The notes under the pieces: model-generated
What the model was told of the DNA's origin: nothing
Seen by the model: the letters and a program-made list of their open reading frames with translations, nothing else
Databases searched by the model: none
DNA from: Micromonospora humi
Lineage (GTDB): Bacteria > Actinomycetota > Actinomycetes > Mycobacteriales > Micromonosporaceae
Assembly: GCF_900090105.1 (NCBI RefSeq)
Contig: NZ_FMDM01000009.1
Coordinates: 186,001 to 250,000, forward strand
Direction of reading: 5' to 3'
Length of the DNA: 64,000 bases
Shown: positions 41,560-49,703 of the stretch, piece after piece
How the letters are laid out: every line of letters begins with the position of its first letter
Numbering within the stretch: position 1 is the stretch's first letter
Program-made: the position numbers and the translations under genes

Positions 41560-43362
41560 TCACCGGCCCAGCACGATCCGGGCCATTCCGTCCAGCGCCG
41601 GATTGTCGGGATCCCAGTAACCGGTGTGGCCGTGCCGCGCGCTCGGGAAGCGCCGGCCGCCGAAGCCCGGCGCGCTCGGGTCGGCGCCGAACCAGAGCCG
41701 TTCGGCGTGCGGGTCCAGCACGGCCAGCACCGGGCCGAGCGGCGTACCGGCCAGCACGGCGCGGCGGGCCAGCTCGTCGGGCTCGCGGACCAACCGGATC
41801 ACGTCGTCCGGCGCGGTCGACGCCCAGACCCGCCCGGCCGGCATCCGCAGCTCGGCGGCGTGGTCGACGCCGACCCCGGGCGAGCCGACGAAGACCAGCG
41901 CGTCGGCGGCCAGCCCGTGGTCGCGGGCGGCGGCGCCCACCACCAGCGAGCCGTAGCTGTGCCCGAGCACCGTCTGCCGGGCCGGCGGCCCCTCGTGCGT
42001 GGCCCGCAGCCCTTCCTGGAACCGGTGCAGGGCCGGCCCGGCATCCTCGGCCTGCCGGGCGGAGGACGCCTCGGGCAGGAAGTCCGGCGCGTCGTAGTCG
42101 AGCCAGAGCACCGCGGCCGTCTCCTCGCCCGGCCCGACCGCCGCGCACCGCTCCAGCACCCGGGCGGCCCGACCCAGCTCGGCCGGCGCGTCGGCGAGAT
42201 CCGTGGTCATGCCGGGAACGTACGTCAGCACCGCGCCGGCCCGGTCCGGGTTGCCCAGCGCCAGCACCGCCCGCCCGTCCCCGGCCGGGTCGAACCCCAG
42301 CAGGTACGCCCGCGGCGCGCCCGGCGTCGCCAGCCGCTCGCCGAGCCCGTCCAGGCCGCCCAGCGCCGCCTCCACCCTGGCCAACCGGGCGCGCCGGGTC
42401 ACCTCGAGCGGGCCGGCCGGCAGCGGGCGCAGCAGCGCGCGGCGGCGGGCGAGGAACTCCTCCCGCCGGTCGGTGAGCAGCACCCGGTTGGCCTGGTCGC
42501 GGGCGCCCGCCGGCACCCCGTCGAGCCGGCCGATCCGGCCCGGCTCGCGCCCGACCAGCCACCGCCGCTCCGCCGGGCTCAGCCCGGCCCACCAGCGGCT
42601 CACCTCGGCCGGCCCGGCCCCCGGCCCCGGCCGCCGGGCGGGCGGCACACTGACCCACCCGGTCACCGCCGCCGTGGCGAGCGCGTCCAGCCGACCGGCC
42701 GCCTCGCGGTCCGCCGCGCCCGCCAGCGCCAGCGCGCCGTGGATCCCGGCCCGGGCCCCGACCACCGCCGGGCCGACCCGGTCGGACGGGCGGGTGGGGT
42801 CGGCCCGGACCGCGCCGGTGCGGTCCACCGCCAGGCCGCCGCTCTCGGCCCGGGCCACCTCGGCACCGAGCCGGGCCTTCGCCACGCTCATCCGGGCGGC
42901 GAACTCGGCCAACGCCTGGTCGACCTCGAACAGGACGGGCAACACATCGGTGAGCGTGGTGCGCAGCTCACCGATCCGCCGCTGGGCGGCGGCCGAGGCG
43001 CTACCGGCCCAGCCCGGCCGGAGCACGCCGGCGTGGGCGGCCAGCCCGGCGGCCCGCCCGCGCACCGGGCCGGCGAGCCCGCGCCAGGCCGCGCCGGCGG
43101 CCAGCCAGGCCCCCGGATCGGCCCGCCAGAGCTGCGCGTAGCCGACGGTTCCCGCGGTGGTCGCCCGGGACCGGGCGTCGCCGGCCGGGTCCGGAGTGGT
43201 CGGCCCGACTTCGGTGGCCGGCCGGGACCGTGCGCCGCCGTCCGGATCCGGAGTGCGGGACCGCGCGCCGCCGGTCGGAACCGGAGTGGTCGGACCGACC
43301 CGGGCGGCGTGTCCGCCCGCCGTCGGACCGGTGGCCACGGTGCGCGCGTCGTGGCCGCTCAT
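41560..43362 (-). CDS. DUF1023 alpha/beta-hydrolase
   Basis: The 600-residue protein has a disordered N-terminal tail of about 75 residues with repeated ARSR...PD units, a helical middle (about 80-330), and a C-terminal alpha/beta-hydrolase domain of the DUF1023 family. The nucleophile elbow is LGHSYGSLVVG, the Asp is probably in GSPGVGVDHA or VWASTAPDD, and a His in RHGHTGYWD near the C-terminus. No signal peptide. DUF1023 genes often sit beside WXG100/EspC-like genes, as here: the start overlaps the stop of the upstream small gene (ATGA). Confidence 0.82.
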   Translation of the reverse strand: MSGHDARTVATGPTAGGHAARVGPTTPVPTGGARSRTPDPDGGARSRPATEVGPTTPDPAGDARSRATTAGTVGYAQLWRADPGAWLAAGAAWRGLAGPVRGRAAGLAAHAGVLRPGWAGSASAAAQRRIGELRTTLTDVLPVLFEVDQALAEFAARMSVAKARLGAEVARAESGGLAVDRTGAVRADPTRPSDRVGPAVVGARAGIHGALALAGAADREAAGRLDALATAAVTGWVSVPPARRPGPGAGPAEVSRWWAGLSPAERRWLVGREPGRIGRLDGVPAGARDQANRVLLTDRREEFLARRRALLRPLPAGPLEVTRRARLARVEAALGGLDGLGERLATPGAPRAYLLGFDPAGDGRAVLALGNPDRAGAVLTYVPGMTTDLADAPAELGRAARVLERCAAVGPGEETAAVLWLDYDAPDFLPEASSARQAEDAGPALHRFQEGLRATHEGPPARQTVLGHSYGSLVVGAAARDHGLAADALVFVGSPGVGVDHAAELRMPAGRVWASTAPDDVIRLVREPDELARRAVLAGTPLGPVLAVLDPHAERLWFGADPSAPGFGGRRFPSARHGHTGYWDPDNPALDGMARIVLGR

Positions 43363-43658
43363 CGCGTGGTCCCGGTGAGGCGGTGGGCGGCCCGGTCGTC
43401 CGCCGCCTCGTAGCCGTCCGCGCCGCCGCGCAACGCCTCGGCGGTGCCGGCCACCCGGGCCGCGAGCATGCCGGACCAGCGCCGCACCGCGGTGTCCAGC
43501 TCGTCGAGGGCCGCGTCGGCCCGCCATCCGTCCGGCGGCGGCGGGACCGGACCCGGGATCCCGCCCGGCCCGTGGGCCAGCCGGTACGCGTCGTCGGCCA
43601 ACCCCCGGGCCACCACGCGCAGCAGCTCCGGATCGACGGCGAACGGCTCCTCGACCAC
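43359..43658 (-). CDS. EspC/WXG100-like small helical protein
   Basis: The 99-residue protein starts at GTG (VVEEPFAVDPELLRVVARGL) after GGGGAGG. Two amphipathic helices, DPELLRVVARGLADDAYRLA and LDELDTAVRRWSGMLAARVA, flank a proline-rich loop (PGPVPPPPDGW). A YEAADD motif follows. This matches the EspC/DUF2580 group of type VII secretion-associated proteins. There are no other secretion genes here. Coupled to the DUF1023 gene. Confidence 0.65.
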   Translation of the reverse strand: MVEEPFAVDPELLRVVARGLADDAYRLAHGPGGIPGPVPPPPDGWRADAALDELDTAVRRWSGMLAARVAGTAEALRGGADGYEAADDRAAHRLTGTTR

Positions 43659-43865
43659 GACGACCTCCCCACCCCGCCGGCCCCACCGGCCGGTCCCGGA
43701 CAGCGGGAACGCTAGGGGCAGCGGGACCGCCCGCGTCGGCCCTGTGGACACGGCTCCGGGTTTTCCACAGGCCCTTCCGGCGAACCGGCCCCGGAACCGG
43801 GGCGCCGGTAGGGTGAGGGTCCTGATCGTGGCCGATCCGGCCGGCGGAACGAACGGGGCGATGGC

Positions 43866-45335
43866 ATGAGACCGGTGTGGCGGGTCGCGGACGTTCGGGC
43901 GGCGGAGGCGGGGCTGATGGCCACCCTTCCGGCCGGGGCGTTGATGCAACGGGCCGCGGCCGGGCTGGCCCGCCGCTGCGCGCTGCTGCTGGCCGAGCGG
44001 GGCGGGGTCTACGGCGCCCGGGTGCTGGTGCTGGTCGGCTCCGGCGACAACGGCGGCGACGCCCTCTACGCGGGGGCTCGCCTGGCCGCCCGGGGCGCGG
44101 CTGTCGACGCCCTGCTGCTCACCCCCGGCCGGGCGCACGCCGAGGGCCTGGGCGCGCTGCGCGCCGCCGGTGGGCGGGTGGTCGACCGGCCGGCCGACGT
44201 GGTCGACCTGGTGCTCGACGGCATCGTGGGCATCGGTGGCGCGGGCGGCCTGCGGGAGACCGCCGACCAGCTCGCCGCCGGCCTGACCGGGCGTCTCGGC
44301 CGCGACGACGCCCGGGCCACGGTGGTCGCGGTGGACGTGCCGAGCGGCGTCGCGGTCGACACCGGCCACGTCCCGCTGACCGACGACGGGCGGCCCTGCG
44401 CGGTGCGGGCCGACGTGACAGTGGCCTTCGGCGCACTCAAGCCGGCCCTGGTCGTCGGTCCGGCCGCCGAGTTGGCCGGGCAGGTCGACCTGGTCGACAT
44501 CGGGCTCACGCCGTGGCTGCGCGGCGCGCCGGCGCTGCGCGTGACCGAGTGGTCCGACCTGGTCGACTGGTGGCCGGCGCTCGGCGCCTCGTCGGAGAAA
44601 TACTCGCGGGGCGTGGTCGGGGTGGCCACCGGCTCGGCCACCTACCCGGGCGCGGCGGTGCTCTCCGTCGGCGGCGCGTTGGCCGGTCCCACCGGCCTGG
44701 TTCGCTACGCCGGCGGCGCCCGGGCCGAGGTGGTGCACCAGCACCCGTCGGTGATCGCCACCGCCCGGGTCGCGGAGGCCGGCCGGGTGCAGGCCTGGGT
44801 CTGCGGCTCGGGGCTCGGCACCGGGGAGGAGTCCGCCGCCGAGCTGCGCGCCGTGCTGGCCGCGCCGGTGCCGGTGGTGCTGGACGCCGACGCGCTGACC
44901 CTGCTGGTCGACTGCAAGCTCGCCGACCGGCTGCGCGGGCGGGACGCCCCGATCGTGGTGACCCCGCACGACCGGGAGTTCGCCCGTCTCTGCGGCGAGA
45001 TGCCGGGCGAGGACCGGGTCGCCTCGGCGCTGCGGCTGGCCGCCTGGATGAACGCGGTGGTGCTGCTCAAGGGCGATCGGACGATCGTCGGCACGCCCGA
45101 CGGGCGGGCGTACGTCAACCCGACCGGCACCCCGGCGCTGGCCACCGGTGGCACCGGCGACGTGCTGGCCGGGCTGCTCGGCTCGCTGCTCGCCGCCGGG
45201 CTGGCGCCCGAGCGGGCCGCCGCCGCGGCGGCGTACCTGCACGGGCTGGCCGGCCGGGAGGCGGCGCGCGGCGGTCCGGTGACCGCGCCCGACGTGGCCG
45301 CCGCGTTGCGTCCGGTGCTGGCCCGTCTGGGCTGA
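43866..45335 (+). CDS. nnr: Bifunctional NAD(P)H-hydrate epimerase/dehydratase
   Basis: This repair enzyme restores hydrated NADH/NADPH. The 489-residue protein has an N-terminal YjeF_N epimerase domain (about 1-215: LVGSGDNGGDALYAG, VVAVDVPSGVAVDTG) and a C-terminal YjeF_C ADP-dependent dehydratase domain (about 225-489: GVVGVATGSATYPGAAVLSV, VLDADALT, VVTPHDREFARL, GTPALATGGTGDVLAGLLGS). A TAGGGT box at 43809-43814 is the likely -10. No clear ribosome site before the ATG at 43866. Confidence 0.95.
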   Translation: MRPVWRVADVRAAEAGLMATLPAGALMQRAAAGLARRCALLLAERGGVYGARVLVLVGSGDNGGDALYAGARLAARGAAVDALLLTPGRAHAEGLGALRAAGGRVVDRPADVVDLVLDGIVGIGGAGGLRETADQLAAGLTGRLGRDDARATVVAVDVPSGVAVDTGHVPLTDDGRPCAVRADVTVAFGALKPALVVGPAAELAGQVDLVDIGLTPWLRGAPALRVTEWSDLVDWWPALGASSEKYSRGVVGVATGSATYPGAAVLSVGGALAGPTGLVRYAGGARAEVVHQHPSVIATARVAEAGRVQAWVCGSGLGTGEESAAELRAVLAAPVPVVLDADALTLLVDCKLADRLRGRDAPIVVTPHDREFARLCGEMPGEDRVASALRLAAWMNAVVLLKGDRTIVGTPDGRAYVNPTGTPALATGGTGDVLAGLLGSLLAAGLAPERAAAAAAYLHGLAGREAARGGPVTAPDVAAALRPVLARLG

Positions 45336-45396
45336 TCCGGGGCCGGCCGGGAGCGCCGGCCGGGCGGCTCACGGCCACGATGATCACCGGCGGAAG

Positions 45397-45402
45397 TAGG
45401 CT
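45397..45402 (+). promoter_or_regulatory. -10 box TAGGCT, leaderless promoter of alr
   Basis: TAGGCT is followed by GGGGGT (6 nt) and the ATG at 45409. It starts the alr-hydrolase-tsaE run. Confidence 0.6.
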
Positions 45403-45408
45403 GGGGGT

Positions 45409-46527
45409 ATGTGGCAGTCGGAGGTGCGCGTCGATCTCGACGCGATCCGGGAGAACGTGGCCCGGCTCAAGGCCGGCACCAGCGCCGAGCTGATGGCGGT
45501 GGTGAAGGCCGACGGTTACGGGCACGGCATGGTGCCGGCGGCCCGCGCGGCGCTGGACGCCGGCGCGGACCAGCTCGGTGTCTGCACCCTCGACGAGGCG
45601 CTCCGGCTGCGTCAGGAGGGGATCACCGCGCCGGTGCTGGCCTGGCTGCTCGACCCGGGCCTGCCGCTGCACGACGGCGTCGCGGTCGGGGTCGACCTCG
45701 GCTGCGCCAGCCTGACCCAGCTCGACGAGATGATCGAGGCGAGCCGCCGGGCGGGCCGTCCGGCCCGGCTCCACCTGAAGATCGACACTGGGTTGTCCCG
45801 GGGCGGCGCCACCGTCGCCGACTGGCCGGCGTTGCTGGAGGCCGCCGCGAAGGCCCAGGCCGACGGCGTGGTCGAGGTGGTCGGTGTGTGGAGCCACTTC
45901 GTGTACGCGGACCTGCCCGGCCACCCCACGACGGACCGTCAGCTCGCGGTCTTCCACGAGGGGCTGGAGATGGTGACGCGGGCCGGCCTGCGGCCCCGCT
46001 ACCGGCACCTGGCCAACTCGGCGGCCACCCTGACCCGGCCGGACACCCACTTCGACCTGGTTCGGCCCGGCATCGCCGTCTACGGCCTGTCGCCGATCGC
46101 GGGTGAGCGGTTCGGGCTGCGCCCGGCGATGACGGCCCGGGCCCGGGTGATGCTGACCAAGCGGGTCCCGGCCGGCACCGGGGTCTCCTACGGCCACACC
46201 TACCTCACCGACGCCGAGAGCAACCTGGCGGTGGTGCCGCTCGGCTACGCCGACGGGGTGCCCCGGCACGCCTCGAACACCGGGCCGGTGCTGCTCGGCG
46301 GCGAGCGGCGGACCATCTCCGGCCGGGTCTGCATGGACCAGTTTGTGGTCGACTGCGGCGACGACGAGGTGGCCGCCGGTGACGTGGTGACGCTGTTCGG
46401 CAGCGGCGCGGACGGCGAACCCACCGCGGACGACTGGGCCGAGGCGGTCGGCACCATCAACTACGAGATCGTCACCCGGTTCGGCGGCGTGCGGGTGCCC
46501 CGGGTCTACGACGGCGAGAAGCCGTGA
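45409..46527 (+). CDS. alr: Alanine racemase
   Basis: Alr makes D-alanine for peptidoglycan. The 372-residue fold-type III PLP enzyme has AVVKADGYGHGMVP with the Schiff-base Lys (about residue 34), KIDTGLSRGG, HLANSAAT, the C-terminal catalytic Tyr in GVSYGHTYLTD and GRVCMDQF. The start MWQSEVRVDLDAIRENVARL is normal. The end overlaps the next gene (GTGA). Confidence 0.97.
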   Translation: MWQSEVRVDLDAIRENVARLKAGTSAELMAVVKADGYGHGMVPAARAALDAGADQLGVCTLDEALRLRQEGITAPVLAWLLDPGLPLHDGVAVGVDLGCASLTQLDEMIEASRRAGRPARLHLKIDTGLSRGGATVADWPALLEAAAKAQADGVVEVVGVWSHFVYADLPGHPTTDRQLAVFHEGLEMVTRAGLRPRYRHLANSAATLTRPDTHFDLVRPGIAVYGLSPIAGERFGLRPAMTARARVMLTKRVPAGTGVSYGHTYLTDAESNLAVVPLGYADGVPRHASNTGPVLLGGERRTISGRVCMDQFVVDCGDDEVAAGDVVTLFGSGADGEPTADDWAEAVGTINYEIVTRFGGVRVPRVYDGEKP

Positions 46528-47603
46528 GGGTGCCACGTCCGCGCGGCGCCGCCGGCAAGGTCGCCGGGCTGGTCGGCGCCGCCGTCGGGGTGGCCGCCGC
46601 CGGGCTCGCGGCGGGCGTGGTCAGCGAGCGGGTGCTGGTCCGCCGGCTGAAGAAGGACCCCGCCGACCGGTACGCCCACGAGGTCTTCGGCCAGCAGCGC
46701 TACGACGAGGCGTACCGGCTGGAGATGCCGGACGGCACCGACATCCACGTGGAGGTGGTCGAGCCGACCCGGCCGGTGGCCGGGCACCCGACCGTCGTGC
46801 TGGTGCACGGCTTCTGCCTGGACATGGGGACGTTCCACTTCCAGCGCGCGATGCTCGCCGAACGGGGCGACTACCGCGTGGTGGCGTACGACCAGCCCGG
46901 GCACGGCCGGTCCGGGCGGCTGGAGACCGGCGAGTACGACCTGACCGCGCTGGGCCGCACGTTGCGCCGGGTGCTCGACGAGGTGGCCCCGGACGGCCCG
47001 CTGGTGCTGGTCGGGCACTCCATGGGCGGCATGACGATCATGGCGTTGGCCGAGCTCTACCCGGAGCTGTTCGGCGACCGGGTGGTCGGCACCGTGCTGA
47101 TGGCCACCTCGGGCGGCCTGGCCGCGGAGACCAAGCTGGTGGCCCCGGCGCTGCTGGGCCGCGTCGGCGCGCCGGTGCTCTACATGATGAGCAACGCCAC
47201 CCGGTACGGCGGCACCGTGATCGACAAGGCCCGCAGGTCGACCTCGAACGTGGCCTGGCTGCTCACCCGCAGGTACGGCTTCGGCACCCCGAAGCCCAGC
47301 CCGACCCTGGTGTCGTACGTGGAGACGATGAACTCCCGCACCTCGGCCGACACGGTCACCCGCTATCTGCGGACGCTGGCCACCCACTCGCGGTTCCCGG
47401 CGCTGGCCGCGCTGGCCGGCACGCCGGTGCTGGTGATCGTGGGGGACAAGGACATGATCACACCGGTGACCCACTCGGAGGAGATCGTCCGGCGGCTGCC
47501 GGACGCCGAGTTCGTGAAGATCCACGACAGTGGGCACGTGGTGATGCTGGAGCACGCCGACGAGGTCAACGCGGCCGTGGAGAGGTTCCTGGAGTCGCTG
47601 TGA
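46524..47603 (+). CDS. Alpha/beta-hydrolase, membrane-anchored N-terminus
   Basis: The 359-residue hydrolase has an N-terminal hydrophobic segment (about residues 12-32, VAGLVGAAVGVAAAGLAAGV) that may anchor it. The alpha/beta-hydrolase domain follows: LVHGFCLDMGTFHFQRA, nucleophile VGHSMGGMTIMA, Asp in VIVGDKDMITPV and His in IHDSGHVVMLE. Placement between alr and tsaE is conserved in Actinobacteria. The substrate is unknown. Coupled at both ends by GTGA overlaps. Confidence 0.9.
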   Translation: MRVPRPRGAAGKVAGLVGAAVGVAAAGLAAGVVSERVLVRRLKKDPADRYAHEVFGQQRYDEAYRLEMPDGTDIHVEVVEPTRPVAGHPTVVLVHGFCLDMGTFHFQRAMLAERGDYRVVAYDQPGHGRSGRLETGEYDLTALGRTLRRVLDEVAPDGPLVLVGHSMGGMTIMALAELYPELFGDRVVGTVLMATSGGLAAETKLVAPALLGRVGAPVLYMMSNATRYGGTVIDKARRSTSNVAWLLTRRYGFGTPKPSPTLVSYVETMNSRTSADTVTRYLRTLATHSRFPALAALAGTPVLVIVGDKDMITPVTHSEEIVRRLPDAEFVKIHDSGHVVMLEHADEVNAAVERFLESL

Positions 47604-48082
47604 GCGTGCTGGTGGAGCTGAAGACCGTCGACGACACCCACGAGTTCGGCCGGCGGCTGGCCGGGGTGCTGCGCGCCGGGGACCTGCTGCTGCTCAGCGG
47701 GCCGCTGGGGGCCGGCAAGACCGCGCTGACCCAGGGCGTCGGCGCCGGTCTCGGCGTACGCGGCGACATCACCTCGCCGACCTTCGTCATCGCCCGGGTG
47801 CACCGGCCGGACCCGGCGCGGGGCGGCCGGGTGACGTTGGTGCACGCCGACGCGTACCGCCTGGGTGAGGCCGCCGACCCGCGGGCCGAGATCGACGACC
47901 TCGACCTGGACGCCTCGGTGGACGACGCGGTGACCTTGGTGGAGTGGGGCGAGGGGATGGTCGAGCAGTTGGTCGACGCGCACCTGCGGGTCCGCATCGA
48001 CCGGCGCGACGACGACACCCGGGTGGTCACGCTGGAGCCGGTCGGCGGTGACTGGGCGGCCCGGCTGGCCACCCTCGACTGA
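47600..48082 (+). CDS. tsaE: tRNA t6A biosynthesis ATPase TsaE
   Basis: TsaE is the small ATPase that cycles the TsaB-TsaD complex in making t6A at A37 of ANN-decoding tRNAs. The 160-residue protein has Walker A LSGPLGAGKTALTQG (about residues 34-48), TSPTFVIARVH and the Walker B/TVEWGE motif TLVEWGEGM. The GTG overlaps the upstream stop. Confidence 0.95.
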   Translation: MSVLVELKTVDDTHEFGRRLAGVLRAGDLLLLSGPLGAGKTALTQGVGAGLGVRGDITSPTFVIARVHRPDPARGGRVTLVHADAYRLGEAADPRAEIDDLDLDASVDDAVTLVEWGEGMVEQLVDAHLRVRIDRRDDDTRVVTLEPVGGDWAARLATLD

Positions 48083-48135
48083 GCGCTGTCGTACCCGCTG
48101 CCTAGAGTCCCGGGGACGACTGCGAAAGGTTGCCG

Positions 48136-48837
48136 ATGCCCGACGACGCCCCCGCCCTCGACCTGTTGGCGCTCCTGCCCGAGCCGTGGCGTGCGGCGCT
48201 CACCCCGCACCTCGACCCGGCCCGCACCGCGGCGCTGGCCGAGTTCGTCGCCGGGGAATATGCGACCGCCACGGTCTTCCCGCCGCCGGAGGACCTGTTC
48301 TCCGCCTACCGGCTGTGCGGCCCGGACGAGACCCGGGTGCTCATCCTCGGCCAGGACCCCTATCACAAGGCCGGGCAGGCGCACGGCCTGAGCTTCAGCG
48401 TGCGCGAGGGCGTGCCGGTGCCACCGTCGCTGCGCAACGTCTTCAAGGAGTTGGAGGCGGATCTGGGTGTGCCGAAGCCACGCAGCGGCAACTTGGACGG
48501 CTGGGCGGCCCAGGGCGTGCTGCTGCTCAACTCGGTGCTCACGGTCCGGCAGGCCAGCCCCGGCTCGCACGCCAACCGGGGCTGGGAGGAGTTCACCGAC
48601 GCCACCATCCGGGCGCTCGACGCGCTCGACCAGCGGGTGGTCTTCCTGCTCTGGGGCGGCTACGCACGCAAGAAGGCGGCGCTGGTCACCAACCCGCGGC
48701 ACGTGGTGTTGGAGGCCGGTCATCCCAGCCCGATGAACCCGAAGGGCTTCCTCGGCAGCCGGCCGTTCAGCGCGGCCGACAAGGCACTGGCCGACGCCGG
48801 CCTGCCCACCGTCGACTGGGCCCGCTCAGCCGGCTGA
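48136..48837 (+). CDS. ung: Uracil-DNA glycosylase
   Basis: Ung removes uracil from DNA. The 233-residue family-1 enzyme has the catalytic water-activating motif LGQDPYHKAGQAHGLSFSV, VLLLNSVLTV, LLWGGYARKK and the minor-groove loop HPSPMNP (AGHPSPMNP). The ATG at 48136 is used rather than a TTG two codons upstream because GAAAGG lies 6 nt before it. A TAGAGT box at 48103-48108 may be its own -10. Its last 12 bp overlap the convergent HTH gene. Confidence 0.96.
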   Translation: MPDDAPALDLLALLPEPWRAALTPHLDPARTAALAEFVAGEYATATVFPPPEDLFSAYRLCGPDETRVLILGQDPYHKAGQAHGLSFSVREGVPVPPSLRNVFKELEADLGVPKPRSGNLDGWAAQGVLLLNSVLTVRQASPGSHANRGWEEFTDATIRALDALDQRVVFLLWGGYARKKAALVTNPRHVVLEAGHPSPMNPKGFLGSRPFSAADKALADAGLPTVDWARSAG

Positions 48838-49542
48838 CCCGCCGGCCTCGGCCGTCAGGCGTTGCCGGTGCCGGCGCAGCAGGTCGGCCGCGCGCCGGTC
48901 GGTCACCTCCACCTGCACCAGCGGCTCGACCGGATAGGTCCGCTCGCCGAACCGCACCTCGATCGGCTCGGGCAGCTCGTCGACCATCCGGGCCCGCAGC
49001 TCGCCGTGGCGGGTTCGCCAGTGGTGCTCGCCCGGCTCCTCGGGTTCGTGGCGCACTCCGCCCCACTCCTCCCAGCGGGCGTTCCAACGCTGTGCGTAGG
49101 CCCGCTCCAGGAACGCGGTGAACGCGGGGGAATCACGCCACCGCACCGCGATCTCGACGGCGTCCACCGGTATCGGCGCGCCCTGCAGCACCGCCGCCGT
49201 GCTGCCGGCCAGCACGTACGGCAGGTCGCCGAGCGCGGCGACCAGCCGGTCCAGCCCGAGATCCGCCAGCCGCTGGACCAGGTCGGCTCCGGACATCTCG
49301 TCGAGCGCCGCGTCCAGGTGGCTGTCCAGCGGCTCGACCTCGATCCGCAACTGGCGGTCGAGCGCGGTGAGCAGGCGCTCCGCGGTGGTCAGGCTGGGCA
49401 GCCGGTCGCCTCGTTCGATCCGGGCGATGGCCGCCTGGCTCAGCCCGGCGCGGGCGGCCAACGCCTGCTGGGTGAGCCCGGCCCGTTCGCGTTCGTGGCG
49501 CAGGGCGTGGGCGATCTCCCGGACCAGGCGACTCTCCGTCAT
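48826..49542 (-). CDS. XRE-type HTH protein with a nucleotidyltransferase-like C-terminal domain
   Basis: Residues 1-70 form an XRE helix-turn-helix (IAHALRHERERAGLTQQALA, ARAGLSQAAIARIERGDRLP). Residues about 100-180 look like a degenerate nucleotidyltransferase fold (YVLAGSTAAVLQGAPIPVDA then VEIAVRW), as in AbiEii/MNT-type proteins but without a clear DxD. The C-terminal part ends in basic RRHRQRL. It may be the single-protein relic of a toxin-antitoxin or abortive-infection module, which is inference. Its 3' end overlaps ung by 12 bp. Paired operator arms lie just upstream. Confidence 0.75.
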   Translation of the reverse strand: MTESRLVREIAHALRHERERAGLTQQALAARAGLSQAAIARIERGDRLPSLTTAERLLTALDRQLRIEVEPLDSHLDAALDEMSGADLVQRLADLGLDRLVAALGDLPYVLAGSTAAVLQGAPIPVDAVEIAVRWRDSPAFTAFLERAYAQRWNARWEEWGGVRHEPEEPGEHHWRTRHGELRARMVDELPEPIEVRFGERTYPVEPLVQVEVTDRRAADLLRRHRQRLTAEAGGSAG

Positions 49543-49570
49543 GCCCACAGGATGGCAGTCCCCTGTCGAG

Positions 49571-49612
49571 CGGTATACCTCTGGGGAATATTTATGACTC
49601 ACAGGTATACCG
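49571..49612. promoter_or_regulatory. Paired operator arms upstream of the HTH gene
   Basis: CGGTATACCT (49571-49580) and AGGTATACCG (49603-49612) are exact inverted copies, each holding the perfect palindrome GGTATACC. Their centres are 32 bp apart, about three helical turns, so dimers would bind on one face of the DNA. The spacer (GGGGAATATTTATGACTC) is A/T-rich. The HTH gene starts 28 bp away, so autoregulation is likely. Confidence 0.65.
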
Positions 49613-49689
49613 TGGAAAAGTAGTGTCTTCCGTCCGGGCGCTACGCAGGGCGATGGCATGGGGATGGGCGGGGCCCGTCAGGAGACGGC

Positions 49690-49695
49690 TAGGCT
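49690..49695 (+). promoter_or_regulatory. -10 box TAGGCT, leaderless promoter of tsaB
   Basis: TAGGCT is followed by 8 nt and the GTG at 49704. There is no ribosome site. Confidence 0.55.
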
Positions 49696-49703
49696 GGTTC
49701 ACC

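Noticed and set aside
43363..43686. Extension of the DUF1023 gene to 708 residues
   Set aside because: The extra residues are the shifted reading of the coupled EspC-like gene, and an ATG with ATGA overlap exists at 43362.
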